Source of the DNA: an uncultured Candidatus Poseidoniales archaeon
GTDB taxonomy: Archaea; Thermoplasmatota; Poseidoniia; Poseidoniales; Poseidoniaceae
NCBI GenBank assembly: GCA_905181785.1
Contig: CAJIZC010000024.1
Location: 1-32,399, forward strand
DNA length: 32,399 nt
Reading direction: 5' to 3'
Shown here: positions 6,612 through 15,603 of the stretch, piece after piece
Numbering within the stretch: the first letter of the stretch is position 1
How the letters are laid out: each line of letters opens with the position of its first letter
The notes under the pieces: generated by a model
Databases searched by the model: none
Seen by the model: the letters and a program-made list of their open reading frames with translations, nothing else
What the model was told of the DNA's origin: nothing
Made by a program: the position numbers and the translations under genes

Positions 6612-9317
6612 ATGGTCAGCGATGCGGAGGAGGAAGTCTTTCTTTCGCTCGAGGAAGACAGCGGCCTGAAAGCACCTCCTGTGGCTAAAAAAGGAACCAC
6701 CCGCTCCAAAAAAGGACTTGCTGCTGCTCCAACACTTGAGCCATCCGAACCTGTGCTTGAGGCCGAGGTGCTCGACGCAACCATTGTCGACCAAGTAACG
6801 GGCAATTTCGAAGTGAGCTGGCCCTTGTTAGGGATGGATTGTCCTGATTGCGCAAGCAAGGCGATTCGGGCCCTGAAAACCCTGCCCCAAGCCGGCGATG
6901 TACTCGTATCGGCTACAGCCGGAACCGTTCGTTTGAACATCGATCTTGAACAAGGCAACGCAGCCGAAGTCTCCTCGGTCCTTCGCTCCCTTGGCCATGC
7001 GCCAAATCTCGAATTCAATGAAATCGTCGGGGCTAAAGCCACAGCGGTTGCCGCTCGGAACGGCGTTGACCGCCGGAAATTGACCAAGGTGCTGCGCCAA
7101 CAACCGGGGGTGCTCGATGTTGAGGTTTCGGAAGATGACCGCATAATTTTACAACTCGTCCCTGACGCAACAAAGGAGTTGTTCGAAAAGCGCAACAAAG
7201 CGCTTGAGCACATAACTGGCAGCCCGGTCACATTTGTTACGGCACAATCCAACCGGTTGCGTCCGGACCAATGGCGATTGATTGGAGGCGGCATTGCTTT
7301 GCCATTGCTTGTGCTTGTCATCGTTGGCGAATTATTGGGCTGGTCGCACACCGTGCTTGGCGTGATAGCGGTTCCTGGATTGATCATCGGTGGTTCTCAA
7401 ATGTTCAAAGAAGCGTTTGCCAGCCTCATGAACCGCCAGCTTGGTTTCCAAGTGCTCACCAGCCTCGCAGTCATTGGTGCAGCGATCCTCGGTATGTGGG
7501 AAGAAGCCCTGATTGTAGCGATCCTCGTTGCGTTCACGGCACACCTCGAAGGGGATGCTTTGCTGCAAGCAAGAAAAGCCATGCAGGGTGGCCTCGATCG
7601 CTTGCCCCGAAAAGCACGGCGTCTGACAAAAGCCCATTCAGGTTCAGGAAGTAAAGTCGCTGCGGCCTTAGCAAAGGGTACTTTTTCTCTGGCCATGGCA
7701 GCACCTGCTCCGCTTGTTGGGGCTGACGGTTGTGCCCTGCCCGACCCTAACGCAGAGCATGAAGAAGTGCCGATTGAACTGGTTCGCCTCGGCGACCAAT
7801 TGGAGGTCCGAAGCGGAGAATTAATCCCGGCTGACGGCATCATCGTCGAAGGCCATGGGGCCCTCGACAAGGCCCCATTGACTGGAGAATCCGTGCCTGT
7901 CGAAATCAGCAAGGGCGATGAAATTCAAGCAGGACTTGTCCTTGCGCGAGGTCCTGTTGTCATCGATGTCACTGCCGTGGGCGAAGAAACCCGCCTTTCA
8001 GGGTTAATCGATGCGGTCCACACCTTCCGGGAAGAACCACCTCGGTTGCAAAACATCATCGAACGCTTCACCCAAGTGTGGGTGCCAATCGTTCTGTTTG
8101 GTGCCTTTTCAGTTTGGCAAATCGGATACCCGGGAGACTGGAAAATAGTGCTCCTGCTTTGGGTGGTGGCATGCCCATGTGCGTTGTTGCTTGCTACGCC
8201 TGTGCCACACGCAGCTTCACTCGCTCGCTCCGCTCACATCGGAGCAATCGCTCGCGGTGGAGATGTGATTGAACGCCTTTCCAAGGTCAACCATGTCCTT
8301 CTGGATAAAACCGGAACCCTCACCTCGGGAAAGCCTCGCATTGGAGAAGTGGTTGTGGCCAAGGGCCGACGCAAAGACGCAGCCCTCAAGCTAGCAGCAG
8401 GGCTCGAAGCACGCTCCTCTCATCCCTACGCCATGTCCGTCATGGAGCACGTGCGTGAAGCATCACTGGAACCAACTAAAGTCAATGTTTTGGCCGACAT
8501 CGAAGCCGGTGTTCGCGGGAAAGTCGGTGGAAAAGACGTCGCCTTCATCCGATACGATCGAGCAAAGGATTTGGACATAACAGTCCCAGCAGAACTGAAA
8601 GAAGCCTACAGCGCTGCGGAGCAAAAAGGGCACGGGGCGAGTTTACTTTCACGCGACGGAGAGGCTCTTGCGCTGTTCACCTTCATTCACGACGACACTC
8701 GAGATGGGAGTCACTTGCTGATCCCCTCCTTGTTCAAACGCAACATCAACGTCGAAATCCTTTCGGGTGACAACCAGGCTGCGGTAAAGGCCTTTGCCAA
8801 GAGCGTCGGATTGGATGAAAAATCCGCCCATGGCGGGCTTTCTCCCGAGGAGAAAGTCAACTGGGTTCGAAGCCGCTCACAAACGCACGTCACCATGATG
8901 GTGGGCGACGGCTTCAACGACGCTGCAGCGCTTGCAGTGGCCGATGTGGGTGTGGCTGTGGGCAGCGGGGAAACGGTCAACTTAGAGGCGGCAGATGTTC
9001 TCATTCCGGGTGAAGACCCACAAATGCTCACCGAACTGATCGACCTTGCTCGAAGAGCGCAACGCATTTTGATTGGCAACCTCATCATCTCAGTTGGTAT
9101 TACCCTCGCGCTCGTTGGCGCAGTAATCTTGCAGATGTACGATGAACTGTGGGTCGGGGTGTTGATTCACGAAGCCTCGGTGATCTTGGTGATCCTCAAC
9201 GGAGCGCGTCTGGCAGGCTCAGAGGGTGCTGTGGCTTTGATTGGCAATCTCTTTGTCTCGTTGTGGAGGGACACGAAAGAATCCTTTTTGTTGCTGCGAA
9301 CTCAACTTGCATCTTGA
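6612..9317 (+). CDS. Heavy-metal P1B-type ATPase
   Basis: From the ATG at 6612 the product is 901 residues; an in-frame ATG at 6573 would add 13. A weak TATA-like CATTATCT 26 nt upstream favours 6612. Order: acidic/Lys N-terminus; HMA metal-binding domain with GMDCPDC (C77, C80); a second HMA-like fold (about 154-209) without CxxC; membrane helices; actuator loop TGES (424-427); CPC in the transport helix (521-523); DKTGT with phosphorylated D565; HP pair (604-605) in the nucleotide domain; GDGFND hinge (765-770); last helix with HEAS (853-856). It should export a soft metal ion at the cost of ATP. CPC is typical of Cu+ or Zn/Cd/Pb pumps, whereas HE-x-S/T in the last helix recalls P1B-4 Co/Zn pumps, so the ion is uncertain. 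A Gly/Ala-rich insert (about 343-384) precedes the actuator domain. Confidence 0.93.
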   Translation: MVSDAEEEVFLSLEEDSGLKAPPVAKKGTTRSKKGLAAAPTLEPSEPVLEAEVLDATIVDQVTGNFEVSWPLLGMDCPDCASKAIRALKTLPQAGDVLVSATAGTVRLNIDLEQGNAAEVSSVLRSLGHAPNLEFNEIVGAKATAVAARNGVDRRKLTKVLRQQPGVLDVEVSEDDRIILQLVPDATKELFEKRNKALEHITGSPVTFVTAQSNRLRPDQWRLIGGGIALPLLVLVIVGELLGWSHTVLGVIAVPGLIIGGSQMFKEAFASLMNRQLGFQVLTSLAVIGAAILGMWEEALIVAILVAFTAHLEGDALLQARKAMQGGLDRLPRKARRLTKAHSGSGSKVAAALAKGTFSLAMAAPAPLVGADGCALPDPNAEHEEVPIELVRLGDQLEVRSGELIPADGIIVEGHGALDKAPLTGESVPVEISKGDEIQAGLVLARGPVVIDVTAVGEETRLSGLIDAVHTFREEPPRLQNIIERFTQVWVPIVLFGAFSVWQIGYPGDWKIVLLLWVVACPCALLLATPVPHAASLARSAHIGAIARGGDVIERLSKVNHVLLDKTGTLTSGKPRIGEVVVAKGRRKDAALKLAAGLEARSSHPYAMSVMEHVREASLEPTKVNVLADIEAGVRGKVGGKDVAFIRYDRAKDLDITVPAELKEAYSAAEQKGHGASLLSRDGEALALFTFIHDDTRDGSHLLIPSLFKRNINVEILSGDNQAAVKAFAKSVGLDEKSAHGGLSPEEKVNWVRSRSQTHVTMMVGDGFNDAAALAVADVGVAVGSGETVNLEAADVLIPGEDPQMLTELIDLARRAQRILIGNLIISVGITLALVGAVILQMYDELWVGVLIHEASVILVILNGARLAGSEGAVALIGNLFVSLWRDTKESFLLLRTQLAS

Positions 9318-9375
9318 ACAAACTTGACGCGGCATCTTCAAACCATAGGGTGGGCTCTTCGTGAATGGTGAGCGC

Positions 9376-9876
9376 ATGGCCAGAGTAAGAGCAGACCCAG
9401 TCACAACCGCCCTTGCTCACCCAACCCGTCGTGCGGTCTATCTCGCTCTTTCTCACGCAGAAGAGTTGAGCACCGTACAGATCGAAAACCAACTGGAAGT
9501 GGACCGTTACAACCTCTACCACCACATGAAAAAACTCGCCTCTTTGGGTTTGGTCGAAAACCACCGGGACCAAGGTCGAGCCCGTTGGTGGCGCATCGCT
9601 GCGAAAGTGGAACTGCCAGAACTTCTTCACGCCCTGCCGGCTTCTCAGGCTGCAGTCCCTGATCGCTCTACCACATCAAACGAAACGATTCCTCAAGATC
9701 TCCAAGCAGCAGTGGATCAAGGTGGCGATTTATGCGTGATCAATTTAGAGGGCTCAAGGGACCAAGTTGGTGCGAAGAAGATGCTCGAAGTGTTGGCTCA
9801 ACAACACGGCATCCCCCTCGACCTCCCGTGGAACTTCCTGCCAGAAAGCATCGTATTGATTGCCAAGAAGCGTTAA
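9376..9876 (+). CDS. Winged-helix transcriptional regulator (ArsR-like HTH)
   Basis: GGTGAG sits 4 nt before the ATG at 9376, so this start is preferred over the GTG at 9361; the product is 166 residues. Residues about 8-75 form an ArsR/HTH_20-type winged helix (LAHPTRRAVYLALSHAEELS, then the recognition helix DRYNLYHHMKKLASLGLV and a basic wing ending RWWRI). After a linker, residues about 110-166 make a small alpha/beta domain of unknown role. The gene starts 58 nt after the metal ATPase, suggesting co-transcription and possible control of it. However, the usual clustered Cys/His metal-sensing sites of ArsR/SmtB proteins are missing, with only one Cys (in GDLCVINL), so direct metal sensing is doubtful. 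Confidence 0.82.
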   Translation: MARVRADPVTTALAHPTRRAVYLALSHAEELSTVQIENQLEVDRYNLYHHMKKLASLGLVENHRDQGRARWWRIAAKVELPELLHALPASQAAVPDRSTTSNETIPQDLQAAVDQGGDLCVINLEGSRDQVGAKKMLEVLAQQHGIPLDLPWNFLPESIVLIAKKR

Positions 9877-9923
9877 CTTTCAGCAGTGCAAGAAACCAAA
9901 AACAAGAACCAAGAGGCGAGCCT

Positions 9924-10316
9924 ATGAGCGAAGAATCAACCGTTGAATCACGTGTGTCGCCCCCAGCGCTCACTTGCCCAAAATGCGAGGGGCTCTTGCC
10001 AAGTGGTCTTGGAGAATTGCAATGCAAGTTGTGCTCAGTAAAGGTTCGAATTGATCACCCAGTCACCAGAAAGAATTGGGAGGAAGAAAAGGTTGGCTGC
10101 CCTGAATGTGGTAAGGTGCTGATCGCTGGTGTGGACAAGCGCCCAGCGCATCTCAAATGTGCCTCCTGCATGCATCACTTTACCCTCACACCTCACATCC
10201 CGAAGGTGGAAATCACCTGCCCAGGTTGTGAACGCCAACTTCGCATGAAACGCAAACCAGGCGCCCGGCGCATCGATTGCCCAGCCTGCAGCACGGTGTT
10301 CAATGTTAAATTTTAA
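9924..10316 (+). CDS. Triple zinc-ribbon protein
   Basis: This 130-residue protein has three complete ribbon modules, each two CxxC pairs: C18/C21 with C34/C37, C59/C62 with C79/C82, and C99/C102 with C119/C122. No other domain is present and the ends are short, so the protein should bind three structural zinc ions. The surroundings are basic (KRKPGARR before the last pair), compatible with nucleic-acid binding, but protein-protein contact is equally possible. It lies 47 nt after the winged-helix gene and probably shares its transcript with that gene and the metal ATPase. The zinc-rich composition may link it to metal status; this is inference. Confidence 0.8.
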   Translation: MSEESTVESRVSPPALTCPKCEGLLPSGLGELQCKLCSVKVRIDHPVTRKNWEEEKVGCPECGKVLIAGVDKRPAHLKCASCMHHFTLTPHIPKVEITCPGCERQLRMKRKPGARRIDCPACSTVFNVKF

Positions 10317-10469
10317 CGAATTTTGAAGGGTTGCGGCTTCCTCTTTGCTCACATCTTATCGTTTCAATTTGGTGGGGCATTTACCCTTACCAAACCGCCA
10401 TCCTGCGCCCTTCATCCGTCGCGCTTCTTATCTATGATGAGAAGTGCATGAAGGATTGGATGGGATACG

Positions 10470-13043
10470 ATGTTACCGAGCGCAAGCAAGAGTAGTGAGG
10501 CACTCGATGCAGCACGCAAGAAGCGTGAAAATGCAGACAAAGTAGCACTTTCAGCACTCCGTTCCCAATTCACTTCCACCTCTTCCACCTCCCTCGACCA
10601 AGCCACCATGACTTCAGCACGTTTCCGCCAAGAGGAGCGCCTTCGAGCGGATTTGCGCCGAGAACGCCGCATCCGCCAACAAGCCATTGCCGAGCGTGTT
10701 TCAGCCATGCAAGAAGCCCTTGCGTCTGATCTTGCGGTTCAGCATGAACTCACCCTTGATCAGTTGGAAAAAGAAATGCGAGAATCGATGGAACAAGACC
10801 TCAGCATGCTTGAAAAAGATGCGTTGGCGAGAGAAGAATCTCGCATGCGCGGGGAACTCGACCTTCGACTCAATCGCCAACTCTCTGCCATGCACGACCA
10901 GTTTGAAGTTGAGCAAGACCGGCGCGTTGAAGAGCATCGAACTCAACTTAAGGCTCAGATTGAATCCCAACTCCATGAAGAACACCGACAACGCTTGGAC
11001 ATCCAAAAGGAGCGCCTATCGCTTGACTTCAACCAACAGCTCCAGCACCGCATTCGAGAAATTGAAGCAGACATCCATGATGAAATGGAAAAGCGATTCA
11101 CAGAGATGGAATCCAGTGAGATTTCTCGGCTCGAGGAAGGGCATAACGCCCGACTTGCAGAGCGCGAAGAGCAACTTCGTCGGGGGATTCGAACCCGCCT
11201 TGAACAACAACTTCGAACCCGGCTTAAGCAACGTGAAGCACGTCTTAAGTCCGAATACGAGCGTCGCAGCCTCCGGCTCGAGGAAGACATCGCTGAGCAA
11301 CTCCAATCTGAACTAGAAGGTCGATTGCGCCAAGAAACCGACGACCTCGAGGAACGCATGCGAGAAGATATTGAACTTGCAATCGCTCGAAGAAGGGACG
11401 AATTACGGGTTGAGATCGAACAGCAACTTCAGGCAAGGCACTCAGAACGTCTCGCTGAGCGAAAGTCCCGACTCCGAGAAAAGTACGACATCACCTTCTC
11501 GAAGGCAATTGATGACATCTCACGCACCCTCAAATCTGATGTTGAGGTTGAACTTGAATCTCGCATGGATGAAGAATTCACTTCATACCGAAGCGCTCGT
11601 GAAGCAGAAATCCAAAACCGTCTTGCTCGCTTCCGCTATGAACGAGAAGCAGAATTGCGTGAACAACTCGAAAATCAGTATGATTCCAAGAAAACAGATT
11701 GGTCCGAAAGGCTCGAACTCGAGTTCCAATCCCGTGAAGCATCTGCACGCAAAGCCATCATGTCAGAGGTTGACGCAGGATTGCGCAACGAACGCCTGAC
11801 CTTTGAGACGGATTTAGATCTGCTCAAGGAAGAAACTTCACTCGAATTAGAAGTCGATATGGAAGAACGTCTCAATGCGTTCAGAGAGCGCAAGGAAGAG
11901 GAAGTTGCTGTTCAACTCGAACGCCAACTGGACAAGCGCGAGGAGATCATGCGCAACAAAGCCCTCATCGACGTGCGCAAGCGTGAAGCACACATTCGTG
12001 CTGAAATTGAGGCTCAACTGGGTCTAAAGCGTGCTGAAATCCGAAACCGTTTGCAAGGACTCACTGAAAAGATGGATGCCTTCAAGGAAATGGCTGAAGA
12101 TAAAATGCGAGACGCAGTCACAAAGCAAGTTCAAGGGGAAATCGATGAGGAAGAAGAAACCTATCAATCCCGGGAAAGCGAATTCCGAGACCTGCAATCC
12201 ACCGATACTCGAGCAGAGAAGCGTCAGATGTGGATGCAATCCATCTCTGGACAAAACGCCCCAGGTCAGGCATCCACCGATATGGATCCATCGGCTTTGG
12301 GCGCAAGGCCAAACGCTCTTGGCGCGTCTGCAGGCCGACCAATGCGAGGTATGATGGGTGCTCAGGCACCGCAACAACCACGGATGGGCTTAGCAGGTAT
12401 GCGAGCCCCTACAACCAGTTCGAAACCCATGAGCATGCCGGGGGCTCCGCTCGTCAAACCGATCAAGTCCCCACTCGGGGCAGCGGCGCCACAACTTGCA
12501 CAACCAGTGCAACCGAAGGTCGTTCGAACCCCGCTCCAGCCTGCAAACACCTTGGTTCAGCCAAATGTAACGCCACAACTCGAAGACGTGCCTCTGCCGG
12601 CTGGTGAAGCCATCGGCACCCCGGTGGTCACCGAACTGCCACAATCAACGGTTGAATTGGAAGCAGCAGTTGCTCAAGAGATCGCACCAGTGCAAACTGA
12701 AGTCGCGGATCCTGTGGAACAAATCATCGAGGCAGCCTCTGAAGAACTCGAACAAGAAGTGGAACAAGAATCCGCAGTCATGCGACCAATTACTGCTGTC
12801 TTGTCCCCTGTTGAGGAAGCTGTCCCAGTCAAGACCACGACGTTGAAGGCTGTGCCGCCACAACTTACGCCCAAAAAAGCACGGGGCGCCCCACCAAGCA
12901 TCGCACCAGCAGCATCAAAATCATCCTCGAGTAAAGCAGGGGAAGGCTCCACAGCAACGTTGACTCCGGTTCGCCGAATGACGCCACTCAAGATTCACCA
13001 ACCCGATGCGCAAGACGAGGAAGAATCAGCAGACGAGTCTTGA
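10470..13043 (+). CDS. Long coiled-coil protein with Pro/Ala-rich tail
   Basis: The 857-residue protein has no signal peptide and no membrane helix. Residues about 50-590 are almost unbroken Glu/Arg/Leu/Gln-rich helix with heptad-like spacing (for example RLRADLRRERRIRQQ and EERMREDIELAIARRRDE), with no Walker motifs, so it is not an SMC or Rad50 ATPase. Residues about 590-857 are low-complexity Pro/Ala/Met/Gln segments with acidic stretches, probably disordered, ending in a basic patch and an acidic tip. Such a rod plus tail suggests a cytoskeletal, scaffolding or envelope-spacing role. It is followed 66 nt later by a membrane-anchored propeller/TSP3 protein on the same strand. No family is recognised, and coiled-coil composition alone would give false matches to myosin-like proteins. 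Confidence 0.82.
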   Translation: MLPSASKSSEALDAARKKRENADKVALSALRSQFTSTSSTSLDQATMTSARFRQEERLRADLRRERRIRQQAIAERVSAMQEALASDLAVQHELTLDQLEKEMRESMEQDLSMLEKDALAREESRMRGELDLRLNRQLSAMHDQFEVEQDRRVEEHRTQLKAQIESQLHEEHRQRLDIQKERLSLDFNQQLQHRIREIEADIHDEMEKRFTEMESSEISRLEEGHNARLAEREEQLRRGIRTRLEQQLRTRLKQREARLKSEYERRSLRLEEDIAEQLQSELEGRLRQETDDLEERMREDIELAIARRRDELRVEIEQQLQARHSERLAERKSRLREKYDITFSKAIDDISRTLKSDVEVELESRMDEEFTSYRSAREAEIQNRLARFRYEREAELREQLENQYDSKKTDWSERLELEFQSREASARKAIMSEVDAGLRNERLTFETDLDLLKEETSLELEVDMEERLNAFRERKEEEVAVQLERQLDKREEIMRNKALIDVRKREAHIRAEIEAQLGLKRAEIRNRLQGLTEKMDAFKEMAEDKMRDAVTKQVQGEIDEEEETYQSRESEFRDLQSTDTRAEKRQMWMQSISGQNAPGQASTDMDPSALGARPNALGASAGRPMRGMMGAQAPQQPRMGLAGMRAPTTSSKPMSMPGAPLVKPIKSPLGAAAPQLAQPVQPKVVRTPLQPANTLVQPNVTPQLEDVPLPAGEAIGTPVVTELPQSTVELEAAVAQEIAPVQTEVADPVEQIIEAASEELEQEVEQESAVMRPITAVLSPVEEAVPVKTTTLKAVPPQLTPKKARGAPPSIAPAASKSSSSKAGEGSTATLTPVRRMTPLKIHQPDAQDEEESADES

Positions 13044-13079
13044 TTCATCTCAAAGGAAGTGACACTGGGCATCGGCTCC

Positions 13080-13089
13080 TTCATATTGA
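13080..13089 (+). promoter_or_regulatory. TATA-like box of the propeller/TSP3 gene
   Basis: TTCATATTGA is centred about 25 nt before the ATG at 13110, which would place the transcription start at the start codon. No ribosome binding site precedes the ATG, so a leaderless mRNA separate from the coiled-coil gene is plausible. Confidence 0.4.
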
Positions 13090-13109
13090 TTGAAGGCTTG
13101 GCCTAAGGT

Positions 13110-15542
13110 ATGAACCGCTTTCTTGTTCTGTTCATCGCCTTCACGATGCTCCCATTGGTGGCCTTTGGCCCGGTTGTAGCAGCGAACGATGTTGAACTCA
13201 TCGATGCAGGCTATACGCATCAAACGGCGGTGAAGTTGGTTCACTGGGAAGTGATGAACGACGGTACTGTTCTGACCGTTGACGGTGAAGGAAACCTGAG
13301 CGTCAACGCCTTCAGCAACGGCATTCTCGTTCCTCTGTGGAACCTCGAACTTGGTGTGAGTGCGAACGGAGCACGGCTCGATGATGCGCAACTGCTCACT
13401 GCAGTGGCCCACGATTCAGGGGTGTTCATCGTTCACATGGTGTTGCAAATAGCCAACCGTAACATTTCGACCACCGATCCCGTTAATGATGTGGATTGGG
13501 ATTCAGAAGGGGATCTTTGGCTTGCTTTCTTTGCCGGGCGCCGCCGGGCTGAAGAATACAATTCAGAAGGAGCTACAGGGACAAACTCCCCACCAGTACA
13601 GAGCGGATTCAATTCTTTCATCGTTCTTGACAATGGACGAATCGCCATGGGTGGCTATGACTCAAAGGTGCACATTTCAGACAATGGCGGCACATTGTTG
13701 ACCACGTTGAATGAACCAGGCGGCATTGTCAACGCCCTGATTGAAGATCACGATGGCAACCTGGTGGTCGGCGCTGCAAACGGGGCTGTGTACCGGTATG
13801 ACACAAACTCATGGGCCGTTGAAACGCTTTCACTCAGCCACGGTTCTTCGGTTGTTCATCTTGAGGAAGTGGACAACAGCACCTACATTGCAGGCACCCA
13901 AAATGGCAAACTGACCATGATTGACGGGGCGACGTTCAGCGAGGGCGAGACCTATACCTCTCAAGGCCCGGTGATTGGCTCCTCCACGCCGTTTACTGGT
14001 GAAGTCTACATCATCACCTCCTTTGTGTCCTACTCCAAAGTCCGCCTCTATGATTTGGACACCGACGGTGACGGCGTGACCGACACCAACGATGCCTTTC
14101 CGAATGAAATCACTCAATGGAACGATGCCGATCTCGACGGCTACGGCGACAACATTGACGGCTTCATGGGCGATGCCTTCCCCACAGATGAAACTCAATA
14201 CGTCGATGCCGATGCTGATGGCTACGGCGACAACCCAGCAGGCACCAACGGAGACGCTTTCCCGAACAACGCAGAACAATGGCAAGACCGAGATGGCGAC
14301 GGCTACGGTGACAACATGCAAGGGCAGAATGGCGACATGTTCCCTGACGAACCCACACAGTGGGCCGATGAGGACGTCGACGGTTTTGGCAGCAACCCAG
14401 ATGGCTTGATGCCGGATGCTTGCCCAACGCAAAACGGATTTTCCAAGCAGGACCGATACGGTTGCCCTGACACCGATCTCGACGGGTATTCCAACCCCGA
14501 TGCAGGCTACGGCGCCGAGCAAGGTGCAGATGCCTTGCCATCCCAAGGCACCCAATGGCGCGATCAGGACGGCGATGGCTATGGCGACAACACCACAGGG
14601 TTGCTACCAGATGCTTGCCCGTGGGAATTTGGCAACTCCACGCGAGCATGGCTTGCAAACGCAACGGCACTTCTCGGATTTGTTGAAGTCGCCTCAAATG
14701 GCTGCCAAGATCTTGACGGCGACGGGTGGGTGGATCGAACCGAGTCCATCGGTATGGAAACTGATCCGAATGAACATTTTGACGGGGACAAAGATGGCGT
14801 CGGATCCAATGCAGATTACGATGACACTCGCCCGCTGATCCAAACCGAAAAAGACCACTGCATGCTTAATTTCGATGATGCCTCAGATGCATGCATGGGT
14901 TGGCGCAGCGATGATTACCAAGCCTATCTTGCTCGGAGCAAGAACGCAAATGAAAGCGACTACTCCTATGCAGCTTGGAACACCAGCAAGAACGCAGGGT
15001 TACTCGATTCTAATTCAGATGTCGACAGCACGACGGTCAAGCAGGTCATAGCCGTTGGAGGCTCTGCCTTTGCCGTCCTCACCTTGATCATCGTTGCAGT
15101 TGGGGCAATGAGCAAGCGGCGTAAGACAAAATCCAACCTCAAGATTTACGGAACAGCACTCCCTCCAACTCAAAGCAAAAATTCCGCCTCTGCTGAGGCG
15201 CTTGAAGGAACAGCAGGCCTTTCAGCCCAAGGCGGGGTTGAATCAGATTCCGCTTGGGATGATGATGTTGCAAGCCTTGACTTCACCGTCCAAGACGAAG
15301 ATCTCGACTCCATAGAGGACGCTTCAGAAGCGATTGATGCTTCTTCACTCTACAGCGAAGAAGACAGCATCGAAAACATTGCAGGCATGCCGGCAGCATC
15401 AGCACTTGAGTCAGAAGCAGCAGCATCGACTACAGCACCAGCAGCAGCAGTGCCTCCAGTGCCAGCATCTGGCCTTCCAGAGGGCTGGACCATGGATCAG
15501 TGGAAATGGTACGGCCAGGAATGGCTGGACAAGCAAAAGTGA
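13110..15542 (+). CDS. Membrane-anchored beta-propeller / TSP3-repeat surface protein
   Basis: The 810-residue protein starts with a signal peptide (MNRFLVLFIAFTMLPLVAFG, cleavage near VVAAND). Residues about 30-315 show repeated blade-like strands (for example DNGRIAMGGYDSKVHISDNG, GNLVVGAANGAVYRYD, NSTYIAGTQNGKLTMID), as in WD40/PQQ-type propellers. Residues 317 to about 545 carry calcium-binding TSP3 repeats of about 26 residues. Residues about 646-667 form a transmembrane helix followed by KRRK, so the rest (about 140 residues, acidic and Ala/Pro-rich) is cytoplasmic. The last residues GWTMDQWKWYGQEWLDKQ form a compact aromatic motif that looks like a docking segment. It may link an extracellular binding domain to a cytoplasmic partner, conceivably the upstream coiled-coil protein; this pairing is inference. 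Confidence 0.88.
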   Translation: MNRFLVLFIAFTMLPLVAFGPVVAANDVELIDAGYTHQTAVKLVHWEVMNDGTVLTVDGEGNLSVNAFSNGILVPLWNLELGVSANGARLDDAQLLTAVAHDSGVFIVHMVLQIANRNISTTDPVNDVDWDSEGDLWLAFFAGRRRAEEYNSEGATGTNSPPVQSGFNSFIVLDNGRIAMGGYDSKVHISDNGGTLLTTLNEPGGIVNALIEDHDGNLVVGAANGAVYRYDTNSWAVETLSLSHGSSVVHLEEVDNSTYIAGTQNGKLTMIDGATFSEGETYTSQGPVIGSSTPFTGEVYIITSFVSYSKVRLYDLDTDGDGVTDTNDAFPNEITQWNDADLDGYGDNIDGFMGDAFPTDETQYVDADADGYGDNPAGTNGDAFPNNAEQWQDRDGDGYGDNMQGQNGDMFPDEPTQWADEDVDGFGSNPDGLMPDACPTQNGFSKQDRYGCPDTDLDGYSNPDAGYGAEQGADALPSQGTQWRDQDGDGYGDNTTGLLPDACPWEFGNSTRAWLANATALLGFVEVASNGCQDLDGDGWVDRTESIGMETDPNEHFDGDKDGVGSNADYDDTRPLIQTEKDHCMLNFDDASDACMGWRSDDYQAYLARSKNANESDYSYAAWNTSKNAGLLDSNSDVDSTTVKQVIAVGGSAFAVLTLIIVAVGAMSKRRKTKSNLKIYGTALPPTQSKNSASAEALEGTAGLSAQGGVESDSAWDDDVASLDFTVQDEDLDSIEDASEAIDASSLYSEEDSIENIAGMPAASALESEAAASTTAPAAAVPPVPASGLPEGWTMDQWKWYGQEWLDKQK
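14058..14740 (+). repeat. Thrombospondin type 3-like tandem repeats (coding)
   Basis: The unit is about 26 residues (78 bp) with the pattern D-x-D-x-D-G-Y-G-D-N, G-D-A-F-P and Q-W. Four near-regular copies (14058-14370) are followed by degenerate copies, some with Cys (PDACP) and with inserts. The Asp positions are the calcium ligands of TSP3 repeats. High DNA similarity between units makes the array open to length change by recombination. Confidence 0.85.
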
Positions 15543-15603
15543 ACTAAAGAGCCCTCAATAGAGTATCGAGGCCATCCTTGTCACATTGGGCCCGCTGGAA
15601 CGC

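Noticed and set aside
6479-7387. 302-residue minus-strand frame
   Set aside because: Antisense to the start of the P1B ATPase, which has full family motifs; the Ser/Thr/Arg-rich translation is typical of a shadow frame.
13830-14555. 241-residue Val/Ile-rich minus-strand frame
   Set aside because: Shadow of the TSP3 repeat region; the plus-strand protein is complete with signal peptide and membrane anchor.
14058-14740. Periodic DNA repeats resembling a CRISPR-like array
   Set aside because: The period is about 78 bp, the units are in frame and encode calcium-binding repeats, and the copies vary at codon level; there are no constant repeats with unique spacers and no cas genes.
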